From Isotricha intestinalis (taxonomy: Eukaryota > Ciliophora > Litostomatea > Vestibuliferida > Isotrichidae), in assembly GCA_023807065.1 (NCBI GenBank), contig JAJJLU010003678.1, positions 1 through 39,204 on the forward strand: a stretch of DNA of 39,204 nucleotides, written 5' to 3'. The notes below the pieces were generated by a model that saw only the letters and a program-made list of their open reading frames with translations, had not been told where the DNA came from and searched no databases. Shown here in pieces: positions 29,632 to 39,186 of the stretch. How positions within the stretch are numbered: position 1 is the first letter of the stretch; each line of letters starts with the position of its first letter. The translations under genes were made by a program, and so were the position numbers.

Positions 29632-30192
29632 ATGAACGAATCAAAAAATCTTTTAATAAATATTTCTCCTTTTCCAAAAAATATTATTCAAAATCAAAAT
29701 CAAATATATAAAACAGAAAATTATCAAATTTTAAACAATAATTTTAGTAATTACCCTTTAATAAATTATGGAATAATAAATCCAATTATAAATTTCTATT
29801 ATTTAAATTTATTATACCAAAATCTTTTTTTATTTTCTTTAAAAAAAGAAAAAATTGAAGAATCAGAAAATAAAAATATAAAAAATAAAAATGAAGAAGT
29901 TGAAAATGATAACAACATTCTTCTAGGAAAAAAAAAGAAAAGAACAATAAGATTATGTACAGAATGTCCACATAAAATGTCTCAGCATTATGCTAAAGGT
30001 ATGTGTTCAAATTGTTATCATTCAAAAGGAAGAATTAAAAAACCTTGGAAATGTCCTCATATAAATAAAACTCATTATGCTTTAGGTGTTTGTCAAAATT
30101 GTTATCAAATGAATTATATTAAAAAACAAAGTATGATTGATAATAAAAAATTTATTTTTAAAAAATTTGAATGTTTTGTTCAAAGAAAATAA
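29632..30192 (+). CDS. Tandem CPH-type Cys/His finger protein
   Basis: A 186-aa protein. Residues 1-100 are hydrophobic-aromatic and Asn-rich, then acidic, followed by a basic KKKKRTIR. Two identical-spacing fingers follow: Cys112-Pro-His114-x4-His119-x5-Cys125-x2-Cys128 and Cys141-Pro-His143-x4-His148-x5-Cys154-x2-Cys157. Each continues with a Tyr and shares HYAxG before the third ligand. An extra Cys109 precedes the first. The spacing and the HYAxGxCxxCY core suggest a zinc-binding fold, and the linker RIKKPWK is basic, so nucleic-acid binding is a reasonable inference. I recall similar CPHxxxxHYAKGxCxxCY motifs in protist proteins but cannot name the family. It ends with TAA. Confidence 0.82.
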   Translation: MNESKNLLINISPFPKNIIQNQNQIYKTENYQILNNNFSNYPLINYGIINPIINFYYLNLLYQNLFLFSLKKEKIEESENKNIKNKNEEVENDNNILLGKKKKRTIRLCTECPHKMSQHYAKGMCSNCYHSKGRIKKPWKCPHINKTHYALGVCQNCYQMNYIKKQSMIDNKKFIFKKFECFVQRK

Positions 30193-30370
30193 TAAATTTT
30201 TTAGGAATTTGAAAATATAAGTTTTCATTTGATATTTTTAATTTGGAGTTTAGAATTTAATTTTATTTTTTTTTTTTTGGTTTTATTGTATTTTGTATTA
30301 ATAATATGGTAAATTTTAGTTGTTATTGAAATTTTATATTATGGTTTATTTGAGTTTAAATCCTATGTTT

Positions 30371-30416
30371 AATAAAACCTTAATTTTTTATCATTAAATG
30401 ATAAAAGGGGTTTATT
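30371..30416. terminator. Long hairpin between convergent genes
   Basis: A perfect 10-bp inner stem, TTTTATCATT (30386-30395) and AATGATAAAA (30397-30406), with a one-base centre. It is extended by outer arms AATAAAACC (30371-30379) and GGGGTTTATT (30407-30416) that pair imperfectly. It sits 180 nt past one stop and 70 nt before the other, where both transcripts end. A role in 3'-end formation is inferred only. Confidence 0.35.
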
Positions 30417-30485
30417 CATAAAAATAATATATTATAAATAAAAAATTAAAAAAAAGTTTTTTGATTAAATAAAAATGAAAAATAT

Positions 30486-30986
30486 TTAATTTTCATTATA
30501 TTTTCTCAAAGAATCTTCCTTTAAAGTTTTAGTACCTTTAACAGGCATAGTTCCTCTACTTCTTTCAGCTTCTTCTAATTTTTGAAAACCTCCATTTTCT
30601 ATAAAATCTTTAAAATTAACCATCCAACTTTCATATCTTTTTTCATCATCATAAAGCCAAGTATACATATTATATAATTCACTTAATTTTATTTTAGTTT
30701 CATTAACATCAATTTTAGGATTATTTTTTAATAATTCATGAACTCTTAAAAAACAATCTTTCATTTCTTCTAAATAAGGTATTCTTTTTTCAATATCTTC
30801 GTCTTTAAATTCACTTACATCTATTAATTTTGGTTTTTTATTTTTATCTTTTAAATATTCTTTTAATTCTTCTTGTTCTGATGATATATCTTTTATTTTT
30901 AATGATATATATTGTTGTATTTGATCAATTGAAGAACAATTTGCTATTTCATCTGCTATATATGGACTATTACAACAATTTCCCAT
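30486..30986 (-). CDS. Small predicted dually acylated protein, 166 aa
   Basis: It begins MGNCCNSPYI: Gly2 for N-myristoylation and Cys4/Cys5 for palmitoylation, so it should sit on the cytosolic face of a membrane, possibly ciliary or plasma membrane. The rest is soluble and helical (DQIQQYISLKIKDISSEQEE, KRIPYLEEMKDCFLRVHELL, ELYNMYTWLYDDEKRYESWM), ending in a basic/acidic tail. A calcium-binding loop is not present, so it is not a recoverin-type protein. Its fold is unknown. It ends with TAA. Confidence 0.8.
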   Translation of the reverse strand: MGNCCNSPYIADEIANCSSIDQIQQYISLKIKDISSEQEELKEYLKDKNKKPKLIDVSEFKDEDIEKRIPYLEEMKDCFLRVHELLKNNPKIDVNETKIKLSELYNMYTWLYDDEKRYESWMVNFKDFIENGGFQKLEEAERSRGTMPVKGTKTLKEDSLRKYNEN

Positions 30987-31156
30987 TTTTATTATTTATA
31001 TATTTATATTTTTTTTCTTTTTTAACGTTTTTGCTATTTTACTTTTAAGATGTTTATTTTATTTTTTTTATAATGGTTTATTATATTTTTTTATTTAGTT
31101 TTGATATTAGTTTTTATATTTTGTATTTGTTAAAATCAAAAAATAAAACTATTTAT

Positions 31157-33190
31157 TTATTCATTTAGGTCCTTATATTTATTATTTAATTGGGTTACAA
31201 TTTCATTATATGAATCATTTGATAATATTTGAATATAATTTTGCTTTTTTTTAATAAAAGGAATTTGATTAAACTCTTTCATTTGATTTTCTTTTTCATT
31301 AAAGAAATTTTCAATATTAAAATTATTAGCAATAGTTTTAAAATCATTTTCCAATTTATTTATACTTCTATTATCATTAATAACTCTTTTCCATTCATCA
31401 TTTTTATAATTCATTTTTTTTTTATTTTGACTAAAAGTTTTTATATTAACTGTATTTTTTTCATTATTATTAGTCCAACAATTAATTTTACTTTTAGCAT
31501 TTTTAATATTTAATTTAGGAGGAGGAGATCTTTCTAAATCATGTAATTTCTTTCTTAATTCAATTTCAATTGGTTGAGCTTTTCTTCCTCTTCCTTCTTC
31601 TTTAACATTATTATTATTAATATTTTTATTACTTTTATTTTTATTTTTTTCAATTGTTTCTTTACTACTATTATTATAATAATTTATATTTGATGTTGTA
31701 TTATTATTATTTTTAAAAGAATCTTTAATTTGACTTTGAGAATTCCCAAAATTTGATATTTGACTATCTACATTTTTTTTTAATTCTTTTTCTTCTTTTG
31801 CTATTTTCTTCATTTCTCTCACAAAATCACGAAATGAACTTTTTTTCTCTTTTTTACCTTCTTTTAATTCTTTTTGTTTTGCTTCTTCAATAGCTTTTCT
31901 AGCATCATATTTTGGTTTTTTTATATTGTTTCTATTTTGGGGTTTTTTCTTTATTTGTTTTTTAATAAATTTATTTGGGTCTTGATCAAATTCATAATTA
32001 TTATCTCCGCCAAACATTTCTTCATAATTAATTGCTTTTGATTTTATTGGTCTATCATCATAATTTGTATATTGATTTTTATTATTATTGAAATTATCTT
32101 CTTCATTATTTAAATTTGAATCATCAATAATTTTATCTTGATTAATTTCTTCATTTTCATTATCATTTATTTTATTTTTAATATTATTATTTTTATTCTT
32201 ATTTCTTACTATTCTTTTTTTTGGTATTTCTTCACCTTCTTTTGGATAAGCATCTTCCATATTAAATCCAGTTAATTTCATTGGTTTAATTGGTCTTTCA
32301 TCATAAAGATTAAAATTATTATTATTATTATTGTTATTATTATTATTATTGTCTAATGGAATATTACCTTTTGATTTAGATTTACTATAATTATCTTTTG
32401 TTTTTCTTCCTGTACTTTCAAGATTATATTTTGGATTATCTTTGTATACTAAACTTAAATATTTTAATAACCATGGATTTTCAGTTTTTGCTTGATCAAC
32501 CCAACCTTTACTAGCTTTTAAATAATTAAATTCATCAATGAAATTTAAATAAAATCTATTTAATCTTTGTTTAAATTCTTCATTTAAATTATCATTAACT
32601 GTATCTTTGGAATTTAAAACTGATTTTAAATTTGCAATTTCAACTAAAATATTTTGAATTGAAGATGATCTTAATAATAATCTAATTTTATATGCTAATG
32701 CATATTTTAATATTATTTTTTTTTTACTTGAAATTAAATCTCTTAAAGGCTTTAATCTACTTCTGATTCTATATGATAAATAAGTTGAAGAAATTAAATC
32801 TGCACAATAATTTTTATAACCTTCAATTACTTTATCTTCATAACTTCTTTTTTTATTTATATATAAATTTAAATAATAAGATATTATTTCTTTTGCATTT
32901 TTTTGGATTCTTTCTTTTCTTTTTTCTTTTAAAAAATTTATTATTGTTTTTGTATTTAATTCATCCATTTGTGTCTTAAATTTTTTACGAAATAAATGAC
33001 CTTTATATATTCTTTGAATTGTTGTAATACATTTTTTTTTTCTTTGTCTTTCTCTTTCTTTCATTAATGATTCCTGTTTTAATTTTTGAATTTCTTTTTG
33101 ATCTACTTTACTCATTCTTATTTTTTTAGCTATTACACTAAAAGATTCATTTGGATCAATTGGATCAAAATTAGTATCAGTCATATTCAT
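31157..33190 (-). CDS. IQ-motif protein, 677 aa
   Basis: Residues 58-70 (IQRIYKGHLFRKK) form an IQ calmodulin-binding motif with Lys-Gly in place of Arg-Gly. It is embedded in a long basic helix (about 20-120). A helical region continues to about 250 (LKPLRDLISSKKKII, LNRFYLNFIDEFNYL, GWVDQAKTENPWLLKYLSLV). A poly-Asn run precedes two copies of a short motif: YDERPIKPM followed by NMEDAYP, and YDDRPIKSK followed by NYEEMFGG. Then come KYDARKAIEEAK and SSFRDFVREMKKIAKEEKEL, which resemble short conserved blocks of ciliary/centrosomal coiled-coil proteins. A calmodulin-regulated cytoskeletal role is likely, but the orthologue is not identified. It ends with TAA. Confidence 0.85.
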   Translation of the reverse strand: MNMTDTNFDPIDPNESFSVIAKKIRMSKVDQKEIQKLKQESLMKERERQRKKKCITTIQRIYKGHLFRKKFKTQMDELNTKTIINFLKEKRKERIQKNAKEIISYYLNLYINKKRSYEDKVIEGYKNYCADLISSTYLSYRIRSRLKPLRDLISSKKKIILKYALAYKIRLLLRSSSIQNILVEIANLKSVLNSKDTVNDNLNEEFKQRLNRFYLNFIDEFNYLKASKGWVDQAKTENPWLLKYLSLVYKDNPKYNLESTGRKTKDNYSKSKSKGNIPLDNNNNNNNNNNNNFNLYDERPIKPMKLTGFNMEDAYPKEGEEIPKKRIVRNKNKNNNIKNKINDNENEEINQDKIIDDSNLNNEEDNFNNNKNQYTNYDDRPIKSKAINYEEMFGGDNNYEFDQDPNKFIKKQIKKKPQNRNNIKKPKYDARKAIEEAKQKELKEGKKEKKSSFRDFVREMKKIAKEEKELKKNVDSQISNFGNSQSQIKDSFKNNNNTTSNINYYNNSSKETIEKNKNKSNKNINNNNVKEEGRGRKAQPIEIELRKKLHDLERSPPPKLNIKNAKSKINCWTNNNEKNTVNIKTFSQNKKKMNYKNDEWKRVINDNRSINKLENDFKTIANNFNIENFFNEKENQMKEFNQIPFIKKKQNYIQILSNDSYNEIVTQLNNKYKDLNE
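32315..32352 (-). repeat. Poly-asparagine codon run
   Basis: ATT repeats on the plus strand, AAT/AAC Asn codons on the minus strand, giving twelve Asn in the IQ-motif protein. This is a simple trinucleotide repeat typical of AT-rich protist genes. Confidence 0.85.
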
Positions 33191-34372
33191 TTTAAAAATT
33201 AAAAATAATAATTATGTTAATATTTTTATAATATTAAATATATTGCTTTTTAAATATTACATTTAATTTAATATAATTAATTAGAAAAATCATATAAAAA
33301 TTTATATAAATTTTTCTATTAATTGTTTATAATATAATTTAAATTCTTAAAATTAAACATTCATATAATTATATTTATATTTCAGGATATCTAAATTTGA
33401 ATTATCACATAATACAAATTGAAATATATTATACTATTGATTTAATAAAAAAATCACAGTTTTTTTAAATATTTATTGAATTTCGTTTGTAAATTTGAAT
33501 AAAAATATAAGTAAATATACAGTAATTGTTAATTGATTAAAAGACATTTTAAAATATTATTTGTCTTTTTTAACAAATATTTTGTTTTAAATAATACTTT
33601 AATTTTAAATAAAAAATATAATCAAACAATTTTTCATAGCCATTTAAAAAAAGGGGAATTTATCTAAATTATGTTTATTTGTTTTTACTTAGAAAGGTGA
33701 TTCTATTAATCTTTATTTTCTTCAAATTACTGTTTGAATTTCTTCATTTTTTATTTCTAATTTTTTTTTCATATATTTTTTTATTTTCAATTTATTACTT
33801 TTCTGATTTTTCGTTATATTTTGATATATTATCAATATAAATAAAGGAACATTTACAAGTATCATTTGATATTAATAATATTTACTCTATCAATTCCATA
33901 AATTATGAATATATTTGTGCAAAACTTTATTTAATTATAATCTTTTAGAATCTTTGTTTTCAGAGAATAAATGTTATTATCATTTCTTTTTTTTTTATTT
34001 TTTTCATCATTCAATTATTATATATGTTCACTTCATTCAATTAAATTATAAAATACAATCATTCATATAATTTGGACATTGATCTTTTTTTATTTTCAAA
34101 ATCTTTTATTAAATTAGATAAAAATAGTTTATTACATCACGTTAATAATTTAAGTAAATATTCTATTAATCAATAATAACAATAAAGGATGATTTGTTTT
34201 GATTGGAAGAAGTTAATTAAGGTTTTTTTTATCATATTCATTTTATTGTTATTGTAAATTATTTCTTATAATTAAATTAAATTTCAATTGAAAAATAAAA
34301 AAAATGAAAATAATTTATTTAATTTATTTAATTTTTTTAAAAAATATATAAAATAAATAAAAAGAAAAAAAT
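33191..34372. other. 1.18-kb divergent intergenic region
   Basis: Shared upstream region of the IQ gene (-) and the pseudokinase gene (+). It is AT-rich with many T-runs. I find no open frame with coding composition and no RNA gene. It probably holds both promoters. Confidence 0.5.
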
Positions 34373-36175
34373 ATGTCAGATCAAATAGAAGGAAGGACTT
34401 CATCATGTTTAAAAAGGGAAAAAAACTCTGAAAAAGAAAATCTAGATGAACAATTTCTTTTATCATATGAACCAGAAGATAAATTTCATTATGAAAATTT
34501 TGATATATCAGATAAAAAAATAGGAACAGGACTTTTATCAAAAATATATTTAGCAACAAATAAAATAGATTCTCTTCAATATGCAGTAAAAAAGATAAAT
34601 AAAAAAAAAGTTTTAAATAATGGAATATCATTAGAAATAATAAAAAATGAAATAGAAATTCATGAAAGAATTCTTCATCCAAATATAGTAAGAATGTATT
34701 CTCATTATGAAGATGAAAATAATTTTTATTGTTTCTTAGAATATATTAATGGACAATCTTTATTAAAATTTATGGAAGACAAAAAAAAAGGTTTAAGTGA
34801 GAGAGAAACTTGTAAATTATTTAATCAAATAATAAAAAGTATAAAATTTCTTCATTCAAATAAAATAATTCACAGAAACATAAAATTAGAAAATTTTTTG
34901 ATTAAAAATAATGATATTGTAAAATTAATAGATTTTGGTTGTTGTGCAATATTAACAGATGAAGAACCTAAAAGAATGTCAACTTGTGGAACTTATTTAT
35001 ATATGAGTCCAGAATTAATAAATTTATCTCCTTATGATTATTGTGTTGATATTTGGGCTTTAGGAGTTTTATTATTTGAATTATTAGAAGGTTATTCTCC
35101 TTTTGGAAAAAGAGATGATAATCATGATGAAATTTATAGTAATATTTTAACAAAGAAATTTAAAGTTAATAAGGAATTAAGCAATAATTGCTTGGATTTA
35201 TTAAATAAAATGTTAGAAAATGATTGTGAAAAAAGAATTAATATTAATGGAATTTTTAATCATCCTTGGATTAAAGATTGGAGTATTGATAAAAGTGAAG
35301 GAAATTTAAATATTGAAAATTTTGAAAATAAAAATAAAGATGATGAAGATTTTTTTAATAATGTTTTAAATCAAGTTGAAAAAAAAAATAAGAAAAGAAG
35401 TAAAAAAAATTCAAAGAAAAAAAATACAACTGCAGAAAATGTAAAATATAAAAAGAAAAAAATTGATTTTTCAAATTATGCAACAACGGAAGAAAATGAA
35501 GAAAATAATAATAATCCTAAAGAAAAAATTGAAAATATTGAAAAGGAAGAAGAAGAAAAATTTAAAAAAAAGGAAGAAGAAAAATTTGAGGATATTAAAA
35601 ATGAAGAAAAAAAAGAAGAAGAAATAATTGAAGACTTTAAAAAAGAAGAAAAAAAAGAAATTAAAAAAAATGAAGAAATTACTTTAAATGAAGAAGAAAA
35701 AGAAATAAAAAAAAATATTAAAATAGTAAAGGATAATTTTGAAAATGAATTAGATATAAATTTTTTTGATAATAAAAGTATTGATAAAAAAGATAAAAAA
35801 GATTTTTTGAATGATACAGAAGAATTTTCCACAAGAAATTTATTAGATATGATTGATAATAATCATATGATAGATATTCAAAATTCTTTATCAAGTGATA
35901 GTGATGAAATAAATACAAATAAATCTTTTATGGAAAAATTAAAAGAAAAAAAAAAGAATACTCATTATTATCTTCATACAGAAAATTTGAACAGAATAAA
36001 AGAACCAATTAATCTTATTCCTAAATTTGAAGATACAAATAATTTAGAAAATGCTTTAGCTATGTTTGCAAAGGCTGATTCATTAAAAAAAGAAAATAAT
36101 AAAAAAATAAAAAAAGAAAAAGGTTTTTGGGAGAAATTATTTGCTCCTTTTAAATGTGGTGAAACTAATTCTTAA
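34373..36175 (+). CDS. Protein kinase-like protein lacking the HRD aspartate (predicted pseudokinase)
   Basis: A 600-aa protein. The kinase fold covers about residues 43-300: Gly loop IGTGLLSKIY (third Gly replaced by Ser), Lys73 in YAVKK, helix-C Glu in KNEIEIH, and FLEYINGQSL in the hinge. The catalytic loop reads HRNIKLEN with Asn169 (codon AAC, 34877-34879) where Asp is required. DFG is intact (187-189), followed by TCGTYLYMSPE and DIWALGV. Without the catalytic base, activity should be lost or very low, while ATP/Mg binding may remain. The closest overall look is Aurora/PLK/CAMK-like. A highly charged Glu/Lys coiled coil (about 380-450) follows. The C-terminus ends GFWEKLFAPFKCGETNS, an amphipathic, possibly membrane-touching segment. 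It ends with TAA. Confidence 0.93.
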   Translation: MSDQIEGRTSSCLKREKNSEKENLDEQFLLSYEPEDKFHYENFDISDKKIGTGLLSKIYLATNKIDSLQYAVKKINKKKVLNNGISLEIIKNEIEIHERILHPNIVRMYSHYEDENNFYCFLEYINGQSLLKFMEDKKKGLSERETCKLFNQIIKSIKFLHSNKIIHRNIKLENFLIKNNDIVKLIDFGCCAILTDEEPKRMSTCGTYLYMSPELINLSPYDYCVDIWALGVLLFELLEGYSPFGKRDDNHDEIYSNILTKKFKVNKELSNNCLDLLNKMLENDCEKRININGIFNHPWIKDWSIDKSEGNLNIENFENKNKDDEDFFNNVLNQVEKKNKKRSKKNSKKKNTTAENVKYKKKKIDFSNYATTEENEENNNNPKEKIENIEKEEEEKFKKKEEEKFEDIKNEEKKEEEIIEDFKKEEKKEIKKNEEITLNEEEKEIKKNIKIVKDNFENELDINFFDNKSIDKKDKKDFLNDTEEFSTRNLLDMIDNNHMIDIQNSLSSDSDEINTNKSFMEKLKEKKKNTHYYLHTENLNRIKEPINLIPKFEDTNNLENALAMFAKADSLKKENNKKIKKEKGFWEKLFAPFKCGETNS

Positions 36176-36297
36176 TAATTTATTGTTATAAAAGAAAATA
36201 CTTTTTATTATTTCTTTTGACAGTTTTTTTATACATTATTAATAAATTCATCTAAATTTATTTACTATAATTAAAAAATTTATTTACAATGATTATT

Positions 36298-37122
36298 CTA
36301 TATTTTTATTTTAATGATTATGCTGTTTTTATCTCTATCTATTATTTTATTTCTTGATTTTTTTTTCTCAAAATAATTTAATATTCCTTCTTTAATAAAA
36401 TTTTCTATTTGGTTTTTATCTTCTTCTAACATAGCTTTTTCTTTTAATAATAACTTATTTTCAACTCCAAATTTTTTTTTGAATTGTTTAGAATTTAATT
36501 TAACATAAATATTTTCTATAAATTCAATGAATTTTATCTCTAAAAATTCTTTCATTATTTTATTTTTTTCCAATATTCTAATAATTTCAACATTAGAATT
36601 CCAATTTTTTTTTACCCTATCAGTTCTTTCAAGTGATAATATATCTTTAATTTTCATATTAAATAAATAAATATTTTCTTCTTTTTTTGATCTTTTTAGT
36701 ATTTTTCCATTAATTTTATAAAGCTTTAATTTTGATTTTTTCTTTTTTAATAATTGATTCAGAAAAGAAATTATACATTTTAAAGATTGAGTTTTTACTT
36801 TATAATTTAGATTATCTTTTGAATTTTTATCATGAATACTATTTTGAATATTATAATTATTACAATTATTCATTGCTTTTCTGCCTCTTTTTCTTTTTAT
36901 ATTTTGTTCTTTTTCAATTGTTTGAGTTATATTATTTTCCATGTCGTTTAAATTTTCTTTTTGTTTACCATTTTCTTCTTTATCATCATTAAAGAATATA
37001 TCCAATTCATTTGAATTTTGTTCCGTTGAATTATAATCTTTATTTTCTTGAATAGGACTCTGTGGAACATAATATTGTATATTAAAATATTTCTCACTAA
37101 AAGAATTTTCAGAAAAATCCAT
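36298..37122 (-). CDS. Basic, possibly DNA-binding protein, 274 aa
   Basis: Residues 1-75 are acidic/Asn-rich. A KRKRGRKAMN patch at about 77-86 resembles an AT-hook core (RGR flanked by basic residues, though Lys replaces the usual Pro) and would also act as a nuclear signal. Residues about 110-240 look folded and helical (SLKCIISFLNQLLKKKKSKL, KIKDILSLERTDRVKKNWN, EIIRILEKNKIMKEFLEIKF). The tail is very basic. The AT-hook plus a lysine-rich helical domain suggests a chromatin or transcription role, as inference only. It ends with TAG. It is convergent with the pseudokinase gene, with 122 nt between them. Confidence 0.75.
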   Translation of the reverse strand: MDFSENSFSEKYFNIQYYVPQSPIQENKDYNSTEQNSNELDIFFNDDKEENGKQKENLNDMENNITQTIEKEQNIKRKRGRKAMNNCNNYNIQNSIHDKNSKDNLNYKVKTQSLKCIISFLNQLLKKKKSKLKLYKINGKILKRSKKEENIYLFNMKIKDILSLERTDRVKKNWNSNVEIIRILEKNKIMKEFLEIKFIEFIENIYVKLNSKQFKKKFGVENKLLLKEKAMLEEDKNQIENFIKEGILNYFEKKKSRNKIIDRDKNSIIIKIKI

Positions 37123-37549
37123 TTAAATAAAAAAATCATGCTTTATTTTAAAATTTATAAACTTTTAATAATCTGATAAAAGAGTCAAGTGAACTTTTTC
37201 ATAATATTGATTTTTTTTTAAGTTGGGATTTTAATTTGAAAGATATTCGAATTAAACACAAAAAAATTATTCATAAATTCATTTTAGAAAAAACTTTTGA
37301 ATTATAAATTTTTTTTTAATATATGATTTTTTTAAGAAAAGATTTTTTGATTGATTTGAAACATTGATTGATAGTAACAATTATAATGAAAATTATAATG
37401 ATTATTTATTGATTTTTTGTGTTTAGACAGAATTTAGTAAGTTCTTTTTTTTATAATCATTAAAAATATCTAAAAAATAGCAATTGAACATTAATTTAAT
37501 TACATTCAAAAAATTTTCTTAAAGTCTTTTTTTCTGTTTCATAATTTGT

Positions 37550-38815
37550 TCTTTCCTTTTTGATGAAATCTAGAGATGTTATTATATTTTCAAATTTATC
37601 GTTATTAAAAAAAGTTTCTTAAGTTATGATTTCAATCTTTGATCTTTAAATCATATTTACATTTTTAAGATTATCTTCACTATTTTAAAATGAACTAAAA
37701 ATCTCAAATCATCATTTAAAAAAAGTAATTGATAGAGTATTAAAAGAAAACTTTGATAAAATAGTTGTTATGAAATAGATATATAATTATGCTTGATTAA
37801 TTTAATTGGAGATGCAAAAATTAGGTTAAATTTCTAATTGTAACTGAGAAACCTTAATTATAAAAAAGATATATTGATTTAAATCTAACTAGATAATTTT
37901 TAAAGGTTGTTTTAAATACTTCTAGTTATTTCATGGGTTATGAAAATAAAGTTAATCATTAAAGGTTTAAAATATTATTAAAGATTCTTGATAAAAATTT
38001 GAAAAGAATTTAGAAAAATAATCTTTCCAGTAAGACAATGTAAAAAATATTTGAAATTATATTAGAAAAAAATAACAATAAATTTAAAGAAAAAGTTCAA
38101 ACTTTATTATGCTATTTAGAAAAAAAGAAAATCCAAATAATATTGATTAAAAGATAATCTACAAATAAGAATAATGAATTTTATCAAAATATCAAGAACA
38201 AATTATAAAGAAAAGAAATTATAATTTTTTTAGATTATATTCTTTTGGAAAAAGTAAAATAAATACCAAAAATAAGAATTGATGCAGTGATAAAAAAAAC
38301 TTGAAAATAATTTTGATAATAATTTTTAAATATAAATCAAAAAATTATGGTAAATTTCAAAAAATAAAAATTTTAAAAATCAAATTATTTAGCTTGGAAA
38401 TGAAAGTTTAATATAAAAGATAATAAAAAAATAAAAAATAAAATAATAATTTAATGAATGAAATTTTTAAAAAATTAATATAACTATGATTAAACTAATT
38501 TAACTGAAAATATTTTAATAATTAATTAATATAGGATAATTTGGGGCTACAATAAATTTCTCTTGTGTTAATATGAATTTATATTTTTATAATTATTTGA
38601 TGTATAAACAAAAAAGTTAAATCTTGAATAATAATGTTATTTTTAGTATGAAAGATTTAGCAAATGAATCTATTATTCATTGATTTAAAAGAATTAAAGA
38701 AAAATAATTTCTGAATTTAAAAAAGATATGAATGTTTAAAGAATAAATAGAAAGAGTAATTCTGGAATAAGAATAATTGTTGAATGATTAATTTCATTGA
38801 ATTTGAAAAATTTAT
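37550..38815 (+). pseudogene. Possible decayed helical-repeat gene
   Basis: Several plus-strand segments look coding: NHHLKKVIDRVLKENFDKIV (about 37708), EIILEKNNNKFKEKVQTLLC (about 38053), then NEFYQNIKNKL, RKEIIIFLDYILLEKVK, IPKIRIDAVIKKT, and MKDLANESIIH (about 38650), FKRIKEK, IERVILE. They are split by TAA, TAG and TGA and shift frame. The second block alone is open for more than 40 codons and rich in GAA. The helical, Leu/Ile/Lys pattern recalls HEAT/ARM-type repeats, but no family can be confirmed. No start or splice structure could be built. Confidence 0.35.
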
Positions 38816-39024
38816 TGTAAGTGATTTTTTTATTATTTTATCTGATTAATTTGAGATTATATTAGAAAATAAAAAATTAAGTAATTTTAATATTCTTATC
38901 AATAACGTAAATTAGAGTAATATTTAAAACATGAATAATTTACTTTCCAAAAACCAATTTTTGAGAATTTCTGAAAATTGAACTTTATAAAATTATCAAT
39001 TTTTGTAAATAAGTCTAATTCCTA

Positions 39025-39057
39025 TTTTTAGCATTTCATATGTTTAAATGCTAAAAA
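39025..39057. repeat. 12-bp inverted repeat near window end
   Basis: TTTTTAGCATTT (39025-39036) and AAATGCTAAAAA (39046-39057) are exact reverse complements around a 9-nt loop. The GC-containing core (TAGCATTT) makes chance less likely than for A/T-only palindromes. It lies about 150 nt from the G-rich end. Confidence 0.5.
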
Positions 39058-39186
39058 AAATATTTTAAATTCTCAATAAAAATTTAAATTTTTGATATTC
39101 TCATTTGTAAAAATTTTTTTTTTTATTTCAATTAAATAAAATAAAAATGAATAAAAAAAAAAAATGAAAAGCAAAATATCAAAAAA

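Noticed and set aside
37550..38815. Reading these frames as genes in a code with TAA/TAG = Gln and TGA = Trp
   Set aside because: All clear genes in the window use CAA and TGG and end with TAA, TAG or TGA, so such a code does not apply genome-wide. Any AT-rich frame looks protein-like when stops are translated. Kept only as a fossil hypothesis.
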